Assembly: GCF_000003815.2 (NCBI RefSeq) | Contig: NW_023365752.1 | Coordinates: 1 to 64,000, forward strand | Length of the DNA: 64,000 nt | DNA from: Branchiostoma floridae | Lineage: Eukaryota; Chordata; Leptocardii; Amphioxiformes; Branchiostomatidae | Direction of reading: 5' to 3' | Part shown: one piece after another, positions 32,771-44,561 of the stretch | How the letters are laid out: each line of letters begins with the position of its first letter | How positions within the stretch are numbered: the first letter of the stretch is position 1 | The notes under the pieces: generated by a model | Seen by the model: the letters and a program-made list of their open reading frames with translations, nothing else | What the model was told of the DNA's origin: nothing | Database searches by the model: none | Position numbers and translations under genes: made by a program

Positions 32771-34060
32771 TTCCCAGTACCAACTTGTATTAACAGGTAT
32801 CCAAATCTAAGGCATAACTTGAATACGTCCGTTCATTCCAAGATTCAAAGATTCTAATGTCTAATCCGCCGAAAAATGTCTAAACAACTGTTACTTATGT
32901 GAAAAGTTTGTAATGAGACGAGAGCTTGGCAAAATAATGTCGGGAAAGGCATGTTACAAGCTCTGATTGGCTGGCTGGAATCTCGGTGTGTCAATAGCCT
33001 GTTTAGGCTATAGGCACACTCAGTGTGTCAATAGCCACAGCGATATAACAAAATGATCCTAAATATTATCTATTGCGACTTCTCGTGTGACGTTTTGAGC
33101 TGGCGCTCTCCTAAACTCACGTTAGCGTTTTGCTGCGGTCTCGGAAGGCCTCTCCAACGTTTTGATGACGTCATGGCTACTTATATATTCACATACAATT
33201 TATTAGCCTGATTTGGAAATTGTTTCATCTTTATGAATAGCTAATGCAATTCTTGTTGCGAGATAATGCACTTGATTTTATGTCACTCCAAATGAATTTG
33301 GAATTTTACCATACAAACGCTTCATTTATTCAATGTAACCAAATATTAAATGCTTTTAGAACCGACCGCAAACAGAAACAAATACGTAAAATGGACGGTT
33401 TAAAATTCAACAGGGATGTACCATTGTCTGCCTGAGCCGTCAAACTTGTCCATGAGAAAGGCGATTTGGAAGGGCCTTTGAAAGGGTCTTTGGAAGAGCA
33501 AGGTTAACAGGTCCGTCCGTCCGTCCAAGGAAGAAAGCTGGCGTAAAGCCTTGCAAGGCAAAAAAACTGCGTGGTTTGTTTTTTGGTAGTGGGACGCCCC
33601 CTCCCCACGGCGTCACTACCCTTTTTCGAGTTCCAATGAAAACTGGATTAATCTATAGCTAGTTTAGTTTAATCAGGTTTACCATACCTGGTTTATAGCC
33701 ACACTGTAGGAGGGAAGATGGTTCCATGTATTCCTTCCTTTGAAGTAGAAGCTCGGTACCTTTCCAGACACGAACAAATGTCCAGGTTAAAGGTCATGGG
33801 TCAGGCCCACTGATTACCTCACTCATGCACTGACCTCAAGATTTTGGTATGTAGGGAGGCGACAAGGAAAGAATGTTGCTGGAAGATGGAAGAGACCGAC
33901 TATAAAAAGAAAGCTATATTAGAAGGCAAATGTATTTTCTTCGCCATAGTTTTACCACTAGTGACATAAAAACAACAATTTTTTCAGGGTGGATAAAAAA
34001 AAACTGGACTTCGCCTTAATTCGACTCTTGACTGCTAGGTGACGCTTTTAAACCATGAAA

Positions 34061-34293
34061 ACTAAACTTATATAAGATTGTGAATAATTGCAGTTACAAC
34101 GTTAGGACCAACTAATAGGCTACTCTTTATTTCATAATTAAGTGAGAAATTGTACGTTTGACTGAAAACATTTTCTTCAATTTTGTAAAAAGGTTTATGG
34201 TTGCTTTTGAGTTCCCAAACAAAAGATAAGCATGCGGTACACGGGAGAAATCAAGAAGAAGAGTAGTTACACACATACACAAACGTAAACAAA

Positions 34294-34324
<31 letters not shown>

Positions 34325-34779
34325 CCGCGCGCGCGCGCGCGCGTAAACACATAAACGTAAACACACACACAAACGTTAATACACAGACGCAAACACGCAC
34401 ACACAGACGCATGAATACACAAACATACACACACGCACACGCACACACACAAGGCAAGCTTGTTATCCTTGGTGTCAGACAGGTTTTGAAGACACAAACA
34501 ATCTTAAACTAAGCAGTATTGATACACAATCACACATTCTCTATGCTCTGAGCCCCCCATGTCTTAGACTGAGCGACGTTCCCATTCTAAGCATATAAAT
34601 AAAAGAATCTCCCGTGGCATCAGTACCCGGAAATAGCGGCATCCTACAGTCTGTGTACGTGCGTCGATGGTTCTCCATGACTTGCTGTGTGGGTAGGGTC
34701 TGAAAGAGAAAGGTAAAGCTCAATAATGGGTTGCTTATGGGTGCCTACGGTACAGCAGAGGAGCTTACTTTGTTCCTAG
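34061..34779. other. Flank with (CA)n/(CG)n microsatellite at 34262-34455
   Basis: About 190 bases of CA repeats with an internal (GC)n run near 34325-34344 and interrupted ACAAACGTAAACAC units. The open frames here are all translations of the microsatellite. The rest of the interval has no recognised feature. Confidence 0.85.
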
Positions 34780-37440
34780 TCACAGGGAACACACTTACTG
34801 TGAAGTACCTTACTTTGGGTCGCACAAAGGTTACACCCTTACCTTATCTGTAAGTTACCTTACATGGTTCCTCTTCTACTGAAACACACTTATTGTAAGG
34901 TACCTTACTTCGGGTCGGACCAAAGGAAACACCTATCTTATCTGTAATGTACCTTACATGGTTCCTCTTCTTCTGGAACACACTTACTGTAAGGTACCTT
35001 ATTTTGGGTCGGACCAAAGGAAACACACCTACCTTATCTGTAATGTACCTTACATGGTTCCTCTTCTTCTGGAACACACTTACTGTAAGGTACCTTACTT
35101 CGGGTTGGACCAAAGGAAACACCCCTACCGTATCTGTAATGTACCTTACATGGTTCCTCTTCTTCTGGAACACACTTACTGTAAGGTACCTTACTTTAGG
35201 TCGGACCAAAGGAAACACACCTACCGTATCTGTAATGTACCTTACATGGTTCCTCTTCTTCTGGAACACACTTACTGTAAGGTACCTTACTTTGGGTCGG
35301 ACCAAAGGAAACACACCTACCTTACTTGTAAGGTACCTTACATGGTTCCTCTTCTACTGGAACACACTTACTGTAAGGTACCTTACTTTGGGTCGGACCA
35401 AAGGAAACACACCTACCTAATCTGTAATGTACCTTACATTGTTCCTCTTCTTCTGGAACACACTTACTGTAAGGTACCTTACTTTGGGTCGGACCAAAGG
35501 AAACACACCTACATTATCTGTAATGTACCTTACATGGTTCCTCTTCTTCTGGAATACACTTACTGTAAGGTACATTACTCTGGGTTGGACCAAAGGAAAC
35601 ACACCTACCTTATCTGTAAGATACCTTACATGGTCCCTCNNNNNNNNNNNNNNNNNNNNNNNNNNNNNNNNNNNNNNNNNNNNNNNNNNNNNNNNNNNNN
35701 NNNNNNNNNNNNNNNNNNNNNNNNNNNNNNNNNNNNNNNNNNNNNNNNNNNNNNNNNNNNNNNNNNNNNNNNNNNNNNNNNNNNNNNNNNNNNCACCTAC
35801 CTTATTTGTAATGTACCTTACATGGTTCCTCTTCTTCTGGAACACACTTACTGTAAGGTACCTTACTTTGGGTCGGACCAAAGGAAACACACCTACCTTA
35901 TCTGTAATGTACCTTACATGGTTCCTCTTCTTCTGGAACACACTTACTGTAAGGTACCTTACTCTGGGTTGGACCAAAGGAAACACACCTACCGTATCTG
36001 TAATGTACCTTACATGGTTCCTCTTCTTCTGGAACACACTTACTGTAAGGTACCTTACTTTGGGCCGGACCAAAGGAAACACACCTACCTTATCTGTAAT
36101 GTACCTTACATGGTTCCTCTTCTTTTGGAACACACTTACTGTAAGGTACCTTACTTTGGGTCGGACCAAAGGAAACACACCTACCTTATCTGTAATGTAC
36201 CTTACATGGTTCCTCTTCTTCTGGAACACACTTACTGTAAGGTACCTTACTTTGGGTCGGACCAAAGGAAACACACCTACCTTATCTGTAATGTACCTTA
36301 CATGGTTCCTCTTCTTCTGGAACACACTTACTGTAAGGTACCTTACTTTGGGTCGGACCAAGGGAAACACACCTACATTATCTGTAATGTACCTTACATG
36401 GTTCCTCATCTTCTGGAACACACTTACTGTAAGGTACATTACTCTGGGTTGGACCAAAGGAAACACACCTACCGTATCTGTAATGTACCTTACATGGTTC
36501 CTCTTCTTCTGGAACACACTTACTGTAAGGTACCTTACTTCGGGTCGGACCAAAGGAAACACACCTACCTTATCTGTAAGGTACCTTACATGGTTCCTCT
36601 TCTTCTGGAACACACTTACTGTAAGGTACCTTACTTCGGGTCGGGCCAAAGGAAACACAACTGCCTTATTTGTAATGTACCTTACATGGTTCCTCTTCTT
36701 CTGGAACACACTTACTGTAAGGTACCTTACTTCGGGTCGGACCAAAGGAAACACACCTACCTTATGTGTAATGTACCTTACATGGTTCCTCTTCTACTGG
36801 AACACACTTACTGTAAGGNNNNNNNNNNNNNNNNNNNNNNNNNNNNNNNNNNNNNNNNNNNNNNNNNNNNNNNNNNNNNNNNNNNNNNNNNNNNNNNNNN
36901 NNNNNNNNNNNNNNNNNNCTACCTTATGTGTAATGTACCTTACATGGTTCCTCTTCTTCTGGAACACACTTACTGTAAGGTACCTTACTTTGGGTCGGAC
37001 CATAGGAAACACACCTACCTTATGTGTAATGTACCTTACATGGTTCCTCTTCTTCTGGAACACACTTACTGTAAGGTACCTTACTTTGGGTCGGACCAAA
37101 GGAAACACACCTACCGTATCTGTAATGTACCTTACATGGTTCCTCTTCTTCTGGAACACACTTACTGTAAGGTACCTTACTTTGGGTCGGACCATAGGAA
37201 ACACACCTACCTTATTTGTAATGTACCTTACATGGTTCCTCTTCTTCTGGAACACACTTACTGTAAGGTACCTTACTTCGGGTCGGACCAAAGGAAACAC
37301 ACCTACCTTATCTGTAATGTACCTTACATGGTTCCTCTTCTACTGAAACACACTTACTGTAAGGTACCTTACTCGCGGTCGGACCAAAGGAAACACACCT
37401 ACCTTATCTATTATGTACCTTACCTTTGCTGGATTGCGTA
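34780..37440 (+). repeat. 96-bp minisatellite, about 27 units
   Basis: Head-to-tail 96-bp units; TAATGTACC recurs at 35041, 35137 and 35233. Each unit carries the perfect 14-bp palindrome GTAAGGTACCTTAC, a near-palindromic TGTAATGTACCTTACA, CTTCTTCTGGAACACAC and GGTCGGACCAAAGG. Gaps lie at 35640-35793 and 36819-36918. Because 96 is 32 codons, several frames on both strands stay open for hundreds of codons (up to 827 on the plus strand). With four such frames open at once this is arithmetic, not coding. Confidence 0.96.
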
Positions 37441-38895
37441 ACGTACTTTCCTTAGTTTCTTTTCAAAGTAAGCACACGTAGTAAGGCGCCTTAACTTTCT
37501 CCTCAGTCACACATCCTAGGTTTAAAGCTAGTTGCCTCAATAACTCAAGTATAATTTGAGGCGCCTTACCATTAGCTATGCAGGACTTGTGTATCCATCT
37601 TGGATAATTTGACATCCACAAAAGTTCGTCGATACTCCGCTGGATTTCCTCTGAACCTCCGACGTACGATCACTCCAGTCGACGCAGACGACAAGACATT
37701 CCTGCTTGCTGACGTATTTCTGCAACAAAGCCGGCCACGGAGAAAGAGGGCAGGTATAAAATCGCCCTCCCAAATCTGTACATTTCTCTCACATGTAAAT
37801 TAGTTAATGGTATCCGATCCCACCAATCCACACCAGTCAACGGCACCTGCAGCTGTGTGCCATCAGGCATGATGACGTCAATACTTCCAAGCCTGGAGGT
37901 ATTCCAAGTATCTTGTTGACGAAAACATATTCACTGGTAAACAAACTCGACGATTTTCGTCTTGTACTCCCCGAGAATGAACTAGATCAACTAAACATAA
38001 AAGAAATGATTTGATGAAGTCAGTACAATAGTCATTTAAGCTTGTCGTATAATTCTTGATCCCGACTTTGTTAACTACGTACGTGCAGCATGGTAGGCAT
38101 GCCTTCGAAGAATCAATTGTCACTTATATCATTTCGTAACAGACGACACAAACTATTCACTAAGTTTGCTACCTTCTTGTTGATTTCCACGACTTTCTCA
38201 GAATGCAGTCAAACCGCGTGAGTATTAATGGCAATACGTTCAGGTCTAAATAGCAGATAATGCAATCAAAATGTTGAACCGCTTGATATAGTTAGAGTAA
38301 ACTGCCTCAGACCAAGGAAAACTAAATGCTGTGTTAACGGTAAACCCCGACAAAATATTGGCCTGGGTTGGTTGGTAGAGAATAGTTTTTCTTGCCTTTT
38401 TCATTTTTTTCTTAGATTTTTGACCGAAGTGACCGCATTGAAATGCTTGAGTTACTAATATTTCTGACATTATAATGAAATTATACCGATGTACAGCATA
38501 TCAATATACTGAACAAAAATGTACGTTGCTTACTACATATCCTTACTACATAATAATCGAAATTACAATGTGTTTTTTTCCAGGACCGTCTCTGGTTGAC
38601 CTACTCAATTACAAAGTGTTATCACCGCTGATAAGCATTTAGACACAAAAAAACGCATACATCGCAAATTTGGAATTTTGTTTTTATTGTTTATAGACTA
38701 CTTTCATTGTGAAACATACTTCATTTCGGCAAACAAAGCCTTATTCTGTATGTTGCTCCTTGCAACCCCCAAGGAAGTCCTTGCAACGACGTAATCATCA
38801 TTATCACAGTCCTTTCATGACGTACCTTTACCTAAATATCTTTATTCATTCAAACCAATGATCATGCTATATAATGAATGAAGAAATCACATTAA
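37441..38895. other. No convincing gene
   Basis: Starts with a decayed edge of the 96-bp array (to about 37580). A minus-strand stretch at about 37790-37882 (IDVIMPDGTQLQVPLTGVDW) is flanked by CTCCAG and GTGAGA and could be an isolated exon, but nothing nearby supports it. Confidence 0.35.
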
Positions 38896-39267
38896 GGGGT
38901 TAACGACTTCCTGTGCCCATTCTTTTTAATCATTATAAATATCTGCTACTGTTTATGTCTGCTTGGGCTATCAGAATCAGACATTTATCATATTCACACT
39001 AGCGCCAACCCGGAGCCAGTTAGGGGACAGCTGACCATTGGAATCCTAGAGGATGACCAAGACAGATACTGGCTGTTAGCGGCTTCCATATTAGATCGGG
39101 ATGGCCTGATGACCAAACCGGTCTCAACTCTTGACCTCTTGACCCAACCAACACACGTACCCCACGTCTTTCGGTCGGAGTCTGAAAAATGCGTATGGAA
39201 AATTAGCTTAAAGGCCGATTTTGCACCTAAAATGTACGAAATTGTGACGGTCGTAAGCTTGTATTAG
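38896..39267 (+). other. Unsupported 124-codon open stretch
   Basis: Stop-free plus frame without an early ATG, containing RGQLTIGILEDDQDRYWLLA and a tail ending VVSLY. CTATCAG at about 38971-38977 could serve as an acceptor. The composition looks protein-like, but about ten such open stretches are expected by chance in a window this size, and I recognise no family. Confidence 0.15.
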
Positions 39268-39312
39268 ACACCTGACATGCCGGCACTGGTCTAACGGTGG
39301 GTCACATTTATC

Positions 39313-39487
39313 CGCTGGTAACCTATATTCGGTTGTTTAAAAGCATGATATTTAGGAATATCAAATCGATGGATGGTAGTTTCAAGCTGCAATATTTGAA
39401 AAAATTGCAGCTTGAAACTACCGTCCACTTACTTGATATTCCTAAATATCCTCCCTTTTTCAGACATCGGAGATAGGTTACCCAGCG
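39313..39487. repeat. Long foldback hairpin
   Basis: The inner arms 39347-39393 and 39404-39450 contain perfect 18- and 19-bp complementary blocks (GATATTTAGGAATATCAA and GGTAGTTTCAAGCTGCAAT with their complements) around a 10-base loop. Outer arms CGCTGG-TAACCTAT and ATAGGTTACCCAGCG extend the pairing. Weaker complementarity reaches about 39290-39500. Probably a small foldback MITE; a structured RNA is the alternative. Confidence 0.85.
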
Positions 39488-39769
39488 AATAAAGGTGAAC
39501 TAGCGTTACCAACGCTGATGGTAACTTTCAGGAACGAAATTAACGTATGACATGGTAGACTAAAAACACACAGAACATAAAAATTAGTCACTAGAAAGGC
39601 CGACTTTTGCTTGAGAGCAAATGCAGCATATTTCAGCCATCTCCTTCCCATGCAACAATAGACTATTCCAAAATCACCCATGTGCAAAAATCGAACACTT
39701 TTGTTTAAAAGTCACTTCCACTAATGACACTTAATGACACCCAAAAATGAATCTTACAAAATCCCTAGT

Positions 39770-40360
39770 GCACCCCATTTGAATTTGCACAATAGACCAG
39801 TCCAGAAATACTCCCACTGAAAACATGGCCAAGGTTGAACTAAGCAAGAAAGGCATGAAAAGGTAAAATAGACCAGTCCAAAAACACTTCCACTAAAAAT
39901 GGAATATTGAATTATCACCTTTCTAAAACTAAATTTGAAAACATCCCCATGCAAGAATGGGCTCTTCTTGCGATGCCCCTATGTAAAGTGGTGCAGTCCA
40001 AAAATACATCCGCTAAAATTGGACTTGGACGTAATCACCAAAGTCCCGAAAATGGATTTTAAAAATCCCCCCATGTAAGGATGGACTCTTCCAGCACAAC
40101 CTATGTAAAATTGCAAAGTAGACCAGTCAAAAATAACCACACTGAAACACTTTGACATATCAAATCACCAAAGTCCATAAACGAATTTTTAAAAAATGCC
40201 CCCCTCCATGCAAGAATGGACTCTTCCACTACACCCCATGTGAAATTGCAAAATAGTCCAGTTCAAAAATACTCCCACTGAGAGACATTGTATAATCAAC
40301 AGTCCAAAGATGAATTTTGAAAATATGTAACCCCTCCGTGCCAGAATGGACTAATCCAGA
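39770..40360 (+). repeat. Degenerate ~120-bp tandem repeat
   Basis: About five units marked by AGACCAGTCCAAAAATAC, TCCCACTGAAA and CCATGCAAGAATGGACTCTTC (positions near 39790, 39867, 39983, 40106 and 40250). Spacing varies from 77 to 144 bp. Confidence 0.7.
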
Positions 40361-40599
40361 TAACACCAGGCTCACTGATTGGCTGCCAATCCGCTTCGGG
40401 ATGTTGACTCAGGCTACGTGATTGGTTGCCTCTTTAATCAAGTTACTAGTATATATAGACATGTGCACATGCTGTCTTCAGGTGGGAGAGGTCAACGACC
40501 TTGGCCAGTGGAGAATTACCAAAAAAGTCCCCAAATATATCATTTTGAAGTGGTTTATGCCAGAAATTATACATGGGTCATTTGAATGAATATCTAGTG

Positions 40600-41050
40600 C
40601 ACCTATTTACCAAAATGTAGGTCATTTAATTACAAGACCAGGGAACAGGAGCCAAAAGCGTCGTTTTTGGTCAAACGATGGCCAAAAAATTCCACAATTA
40701 AGCATTTTGTTGTACCGTATGCCAAAAGTGCTATTGAATTCATGTGCGCATATGTAGACGGCACTCCTTTACCAAATTTCAGGTCATTTGGTTGTAAAAT
40801 GGGGGTATAGGAGCCAAAAATGTCATTTTTGGAGCAAAAAATTGCAAAAAGATGCTAAAACTAAGCATTTTGCTGTACCGTATGCCAAAATTGTTTTTGG
40901 ATCTTTGTGGGCATATGATCAAGGCACCTCTGTACCAAATTTCAGGTCATCGGTTGTAATACCAGGGTACAGGGGGGCAAAATGTACATAAAGATTGCAA
41001 AAAACATGAATAAAATCATTTTAAAGGAAGATATGAAAAAAATGAGAAAA
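40600..41050 (+). repeat. Degenerate ~165-bp tandem repeat
   Basis: ACCAAATTTCAGGTCAT-type segments near 40605, 40772 and 40937, and GTACCGTATGCCAAAA near 40713 and 40876, define about 2.5 diverged units. A related ending (GCCAAATTTCAAGTGATTCGG) follows near 41085. Confidence 0.7.
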
Positions 41051-42174
41051 AAAGCACCTGGGTATTGGTCCACTCTACCCTTGTGCCAAATTTCAAGTGA
41101 TTCGGTCTAGGAACAACGGAGTTGAATCGATTTGCAGAGTTGACAGGAGAAAGAAAGAAACATTACGAATACAATATATTTCACCATACCTATGGTATGG
41201 CTGAAATATAATGAGCATAATTTGTGTTTATTACTTACAAAACACTTTAATTTTACCCCGTTTTGGAGATGTAACCGGTGGCCCTGACATTTTGATCAGA
41301 CCTTTACGGTTTTCATGGGACATTAACGTTAGGACTTGTACTTTTAAAGGATGTATTGAAAATGCCTTCGTGATGAAAATTGTGTCTTTACATCTTGTAT
41401 ATCGTTAGACGATATTGTTGCTGCCTGTTAAACGCGGACCGTATACGGACAACCTCTATTCCCTTTTTTTTGTCCTCCGTTTCCTTTTGCCGGCGATTTC
41501 GTGATGGCTTACATGAACGCTACGCCCAGTTTCCTTCTGCGTAATTCTCTTTTAAACGCTTGCAAAAATGCTATGAACAAAAATAACAGCAAAAAAGATA
41601 AATTAATGTTTCTAATAGCTTCCTGACGCAACGTAATACAGCTCTTATGAATGTTTTGCACACAGTTACGAAGCGGGCACACTTTTGGTGGCCGTCGTAC
41701 GTATTTGATGTCGTAGGTTTTCAAACCAAACTGACAGAACCGCCGACAAGGAACACGACAGCCATTTTCGTAACGAAACGACTTAACTCCGTACAACACG
41801 TACGACTTTCACAAGAATTTTGTACCTCAGTTTACGATTGTACAATAACTGTACGACGAATGCAACCGGGCCCTCAAATACAAAATACGGAAGGCAAACG
41901 TTACATTCATTGTTTTACAGGGTCGAACGCTGGACCAAAAAAAATTAGAAAACAAGCTTTTCCTACAGACTCGTACCAAGTCGAATCAACATAGAGTTTG
42001 CTGACTATTTGGGTTGCCAGGCCCCAAATCTGCCCTGCTTTAAGATACTCTTGAAGTAAAAGAAATGACGAAAACGAACGGACACGGACTATAAACACTG
42101 AGCTTTCGCTCTACTAATGTCTTGTACCATTATATGTAGTGAGATTTATTAGAACTCGATGTAATCTGTATCTC
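41051..42174. other. No convincing gene
   Basis: Open frames at 41647-41994 (+) and 41509-41799 (-, with one hydrophobic stretch) overlap each other and match no family I know. Neither has supporting splice sites or start context. Confidence 0.35.
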
Positions 42175-42275
42175 TTTTATATCTTATCTGACCTTAACTT
42201 CCTCATGACCTCAATAAAAAGCGGCCAGTAGGCCGATTTGAGCTTCGCATGAATAAATAAAGGTTCAAACAAACA
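42175..42275 (+). mobile_element. LINE 3' tail remnant
   Basis: Ends GCATGAATAAATAAAGGTTC after a GGCCAGTAGGCCG stem, the layout of a CR1/L2-like 3' end. No coding part is visible. Confidence 0.5.
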
Positions 42276-42699
42276 AACTGTTTACTGTTGACTTCAATTT
42301 CTAGGAAAGCAGGAGAAGAGGGGTGTGGATGTATTTGGTATTTCTGACGCAAACTAATGTCTCTTTCCAAACATGTATTTTCATGATAAATTGACCAGTG
42401 CCTAATAAACTGCCATTATTTATGATCCGTAACTAACTAGGTAGTCAATCACTTACCAGATATGTATGGTCGTATGTGAAATATTGTTTGAGAACAAATT
42501 TGGGTGCAGGGGATATAGAGGAATGCCTTCATTTGGAGTAGACCCCCTCCCTAGCCTTACACTCTATGCAAACCCACACAGTGTCGGGAAGACCTCGAGT
42601 AGTCGGTTTGCGCTCGCCAGGCATTCGGGACTGAAACTTTACTTACTGTTATACTGAACCTACAACTGTATTCAGACCGACTTTCTGGATTGAATAACT

Positions 42700-42789
42700 A
42701 TGGGCAAACGGCGCTCCAAGAAACCGATCTTTCACAGACGGATTTTTGACGCTGAAGACCTTCAGACTGAGACATTTACGTTGACAAAG
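42700..42789 (+). CDS. Membrane protein gene, exon 1
   Basis: 30 codons from the ATG, ending AAG|GTAACGTAG. A possible upstream acceptor (GTATTCAG at 42668-42675) suggests a 5' untranslated exon further left. Confidence 0.7.
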
Positions 42790-44561
42790 GTAACGTAGTT
42801 TTAGTTGTCATCCTAATTCCTACATTAGTTACGTTCTTTGAAGGTGGCTGGTCAGGCGTAAGGACATGATTTCCAAGCAGATGTTAGGTTCAAAACCGTG
42901 CTTTACATTCATTTTCTAAACGTGTCTTCATCGCTCAAGTGGGCCATAGTTTCAACGGAGGCAAAAAGATTTTAAAAAGACGAATTGCTAGTACTGAACT
43001 TAAGACATTAAATGCATAGAAAAGGAGGAGTGAAACACTGAGCCTTACCCCACATCTGCTTGTAGAGTACATGTCCATGCTGTGCCCGGAATGCGACCTC
43101 TGAACACCAGGGCTTAGCTATGTACATGTGGGTTTTATCTTTTATCAACAAGGCTTTTTGTCTTGCGGCGCACAACAATGTGTAAAGAGACGCCAAACTA
43201 TATCCTGGCAACATTCACGTAAGGACTAGCTAAATAATGACAGATAAAAAGCTCGTTATTTGTAGATGTCAGTAAACTTTAACCATGGGCCGAAGCCGGG
43301 AAAAAAGTGTTTTTAAGTGCCCTGCTTAACAACAGAAAAGAATTTTGTCTATGAATACCCTTATTTCCAAGAAAAAAGGCGGATGAAAAGGCGGCGTTGC
43401 TTCTAAGTTGATCGAGCTCATGAAAAAACGACTTGCATCAATGCACATGTGGTCATTAATCAACCTTTAATGACCCAACCGAGGTGTATATTGTATTACA
43501 AGGCCTGGTCTTTTGCCATAACCACTGAGCCAACCAACCAGGGGGTGTCAATAATGTAGCCATTGCCTCTTCGTTTCAGTTCGATTCGTTTGGAAGTGAT
43601 TCTTTAAAAGTTTTTATTTTCTGTTTTCTGTGAATGTGGTTTGATGTTAAGACAGTAAATAGTTCTTAAAACAAAGAGACATGCTACAAATGGTAATAAA
43701 ATGAGTCCCTCCTCATACATAATGGTACGGTCGAGCTAGTCAGTTATTCTCACATCTCTAACCTATTGAGATGTATTATCTATTCCACTTGACATTATTA
43801 TGACGTTACGGTGTATTACCCATTATAAAATGGGTATTTCTGATTGGTTACCATCATCAGAAAGATCTCTTTACATAACATCGCTGTTCTCTTTCAGTCG
43901 GAAACGAGGAGAAATGGTTATAAACTCAACACCGCTGATGTTACAACTTCCAGAGGGTACGGAATAGCTAAGGTGAGATATTAGATTTTATTTTAAACCT
44001 CTACGTCTCTTCTCGAGAACAAAGAGCGCCATCTCACGGCGGTATACCGGAAGTGCAATACAAACATTCTAGCAGGCTTGTAAAAGCTAACAATGGAAGG
44101 TGAAGAAACTGGGAGATTTTTGTGCATAACAGAAAAGTGCATACATATTCTGCGTAAACGTATATGTTAACTAAATCATAAACTGAATCATTGTTATATG
44201 TAATCGGACACTTTTAAAAGACACCCGCCTATGTATGACTTTCTTTTCTTGCCCGCAGAACAACACGGCCCTCCTGCCCGGCCATGGTGCTCATGTACCG
44301 CTTCACTTTGTAGTTCTCCTGACGATGTTCCTCCTAAGTGTCACGCTCATCTTCTGCCGCGGCCGGCGCTCCAAGTCATCAAAGAGCGCCCCCTCGCGGC
44401 GGTGCAGCGGAACTACCGCCACGAACAACACGAAGGTTGTGAGAAGGACGACCTCAGTTCTGGGCACTGCTGTGGAGAAGAGTGCGTCTTCATGCGATAA
44501 GAAAGACAGACAAAACACAAAAAAACTCATCAAAAACAACGGGAGAAGAAAGTACTACTAG
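42700..44561 (+). CDS. Unrecognised 155-residue single-pass membrane protein (3 exons)
   Basis: Joining 42700-42789, 43898-43972 and 44259-44561 gives a continuous 155-codon frame from ATG (context AATAACTATGG) to TAG. All joints are in phase 0 with good sites: AAG|GTAACG, TTCTCTTTCAG, AAG|GTGAGA and TTCTTGCCCGCAG. The product starts MGKRRSKKP, has a basic, Thr/Ser-rich N-terminal half, and one transmembrane segment at about residues 69-88 (LHFVVLLTMFLLSVTLIF). This is followed at once by CRGRRSKSSK and a Lys/Arg/Ser/Thr-rich tail ending RRKYY. The basic residues after the helix favour a cytosolic C-terminus. There is no signal peptide at the N-terminus and no recognised domain. It could be a small regulatory membrane protein. 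Function is unknown. Confidence 0.75.
43898..43972 (+). CDS. Membrane protein gene, exon 2
   Basis: 25 codons between TTCTCTTTCAG and AAG|GTGAGA, phase 0 at both ends. Encodes a basic, polar segment (SETRRNGYKLNTADV and onward). Confidence 0.72.
44259..44561 (+). CDS. Membrane protein gene, exon 3
   Basis: 100 codons plus TAG after TTTTCTTGCCCGCAG. GC-rich compared with its surroundings, as real exons in this window tend to be. Holds the transmembrane helix and the basic tail. Confidence 0.75.
   Translation, partial: NNTALLPGHGAHVPLHFVVLLTMFLLSVTLIFCRGRRSKSSKSAPSRRCSGTTATNNTKVVRRTTSVLGTAVEKSASSCDKKDRQNTKKLIKNNGRRKYY

Larger units (their letters stand above)
31086..33556. other. ~2.5-kb block inserted in duplication copy B
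   Basis: Copy A reads CTTCTGAA then AACTGCGTGG without a break. In copy B these flanks are separated by this block. It contains a 47-bp minisatellite, a tRNA-like sequence and about 1 kb with no gene I can identify. CTTGCC-rich sequence occurs near both ends, but I could not define terminal repeats. Confidence 0.65.
27728..34060. repeat. Segmental duplication, copy B (interrupted)
   Basis: Copy of 23424-26957. After removing a MITE (about 30195-30703) and an inserted block (31086-33556) the remaining 3.35 kb aligns along its length. Sequence divergence is low in the zinc-finger gene and higher in noncoding parts. Confidence 0.9.

Noticed and set aside
34780-37440. CRISPR-like array
   Set aside because: Units are contiguous 96-bp tandem repeats with no unique spacers, in a eukaryotic context.
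34958-37441. 827-codon plus frame, and 639- and 445-codon frames overlapping it
   Set aside because: All are translations of the 96-bp (32-codon) tandem repeat; several frames on both strands are equally open, and two cross N gaps.
37790-37882. Possible minus-strand exon containing IDVIMPDGTQLQVPLTGVDW
   Set aside because: Splice-like edges exist but the pyrimidine tract is weak and no neighbouring exon continues the frame.
41509-41994. Overlapping 115-codon plus and 96-codon minus frames
   Set aside because: They oppose each other, lack splice or start support and match no known family.
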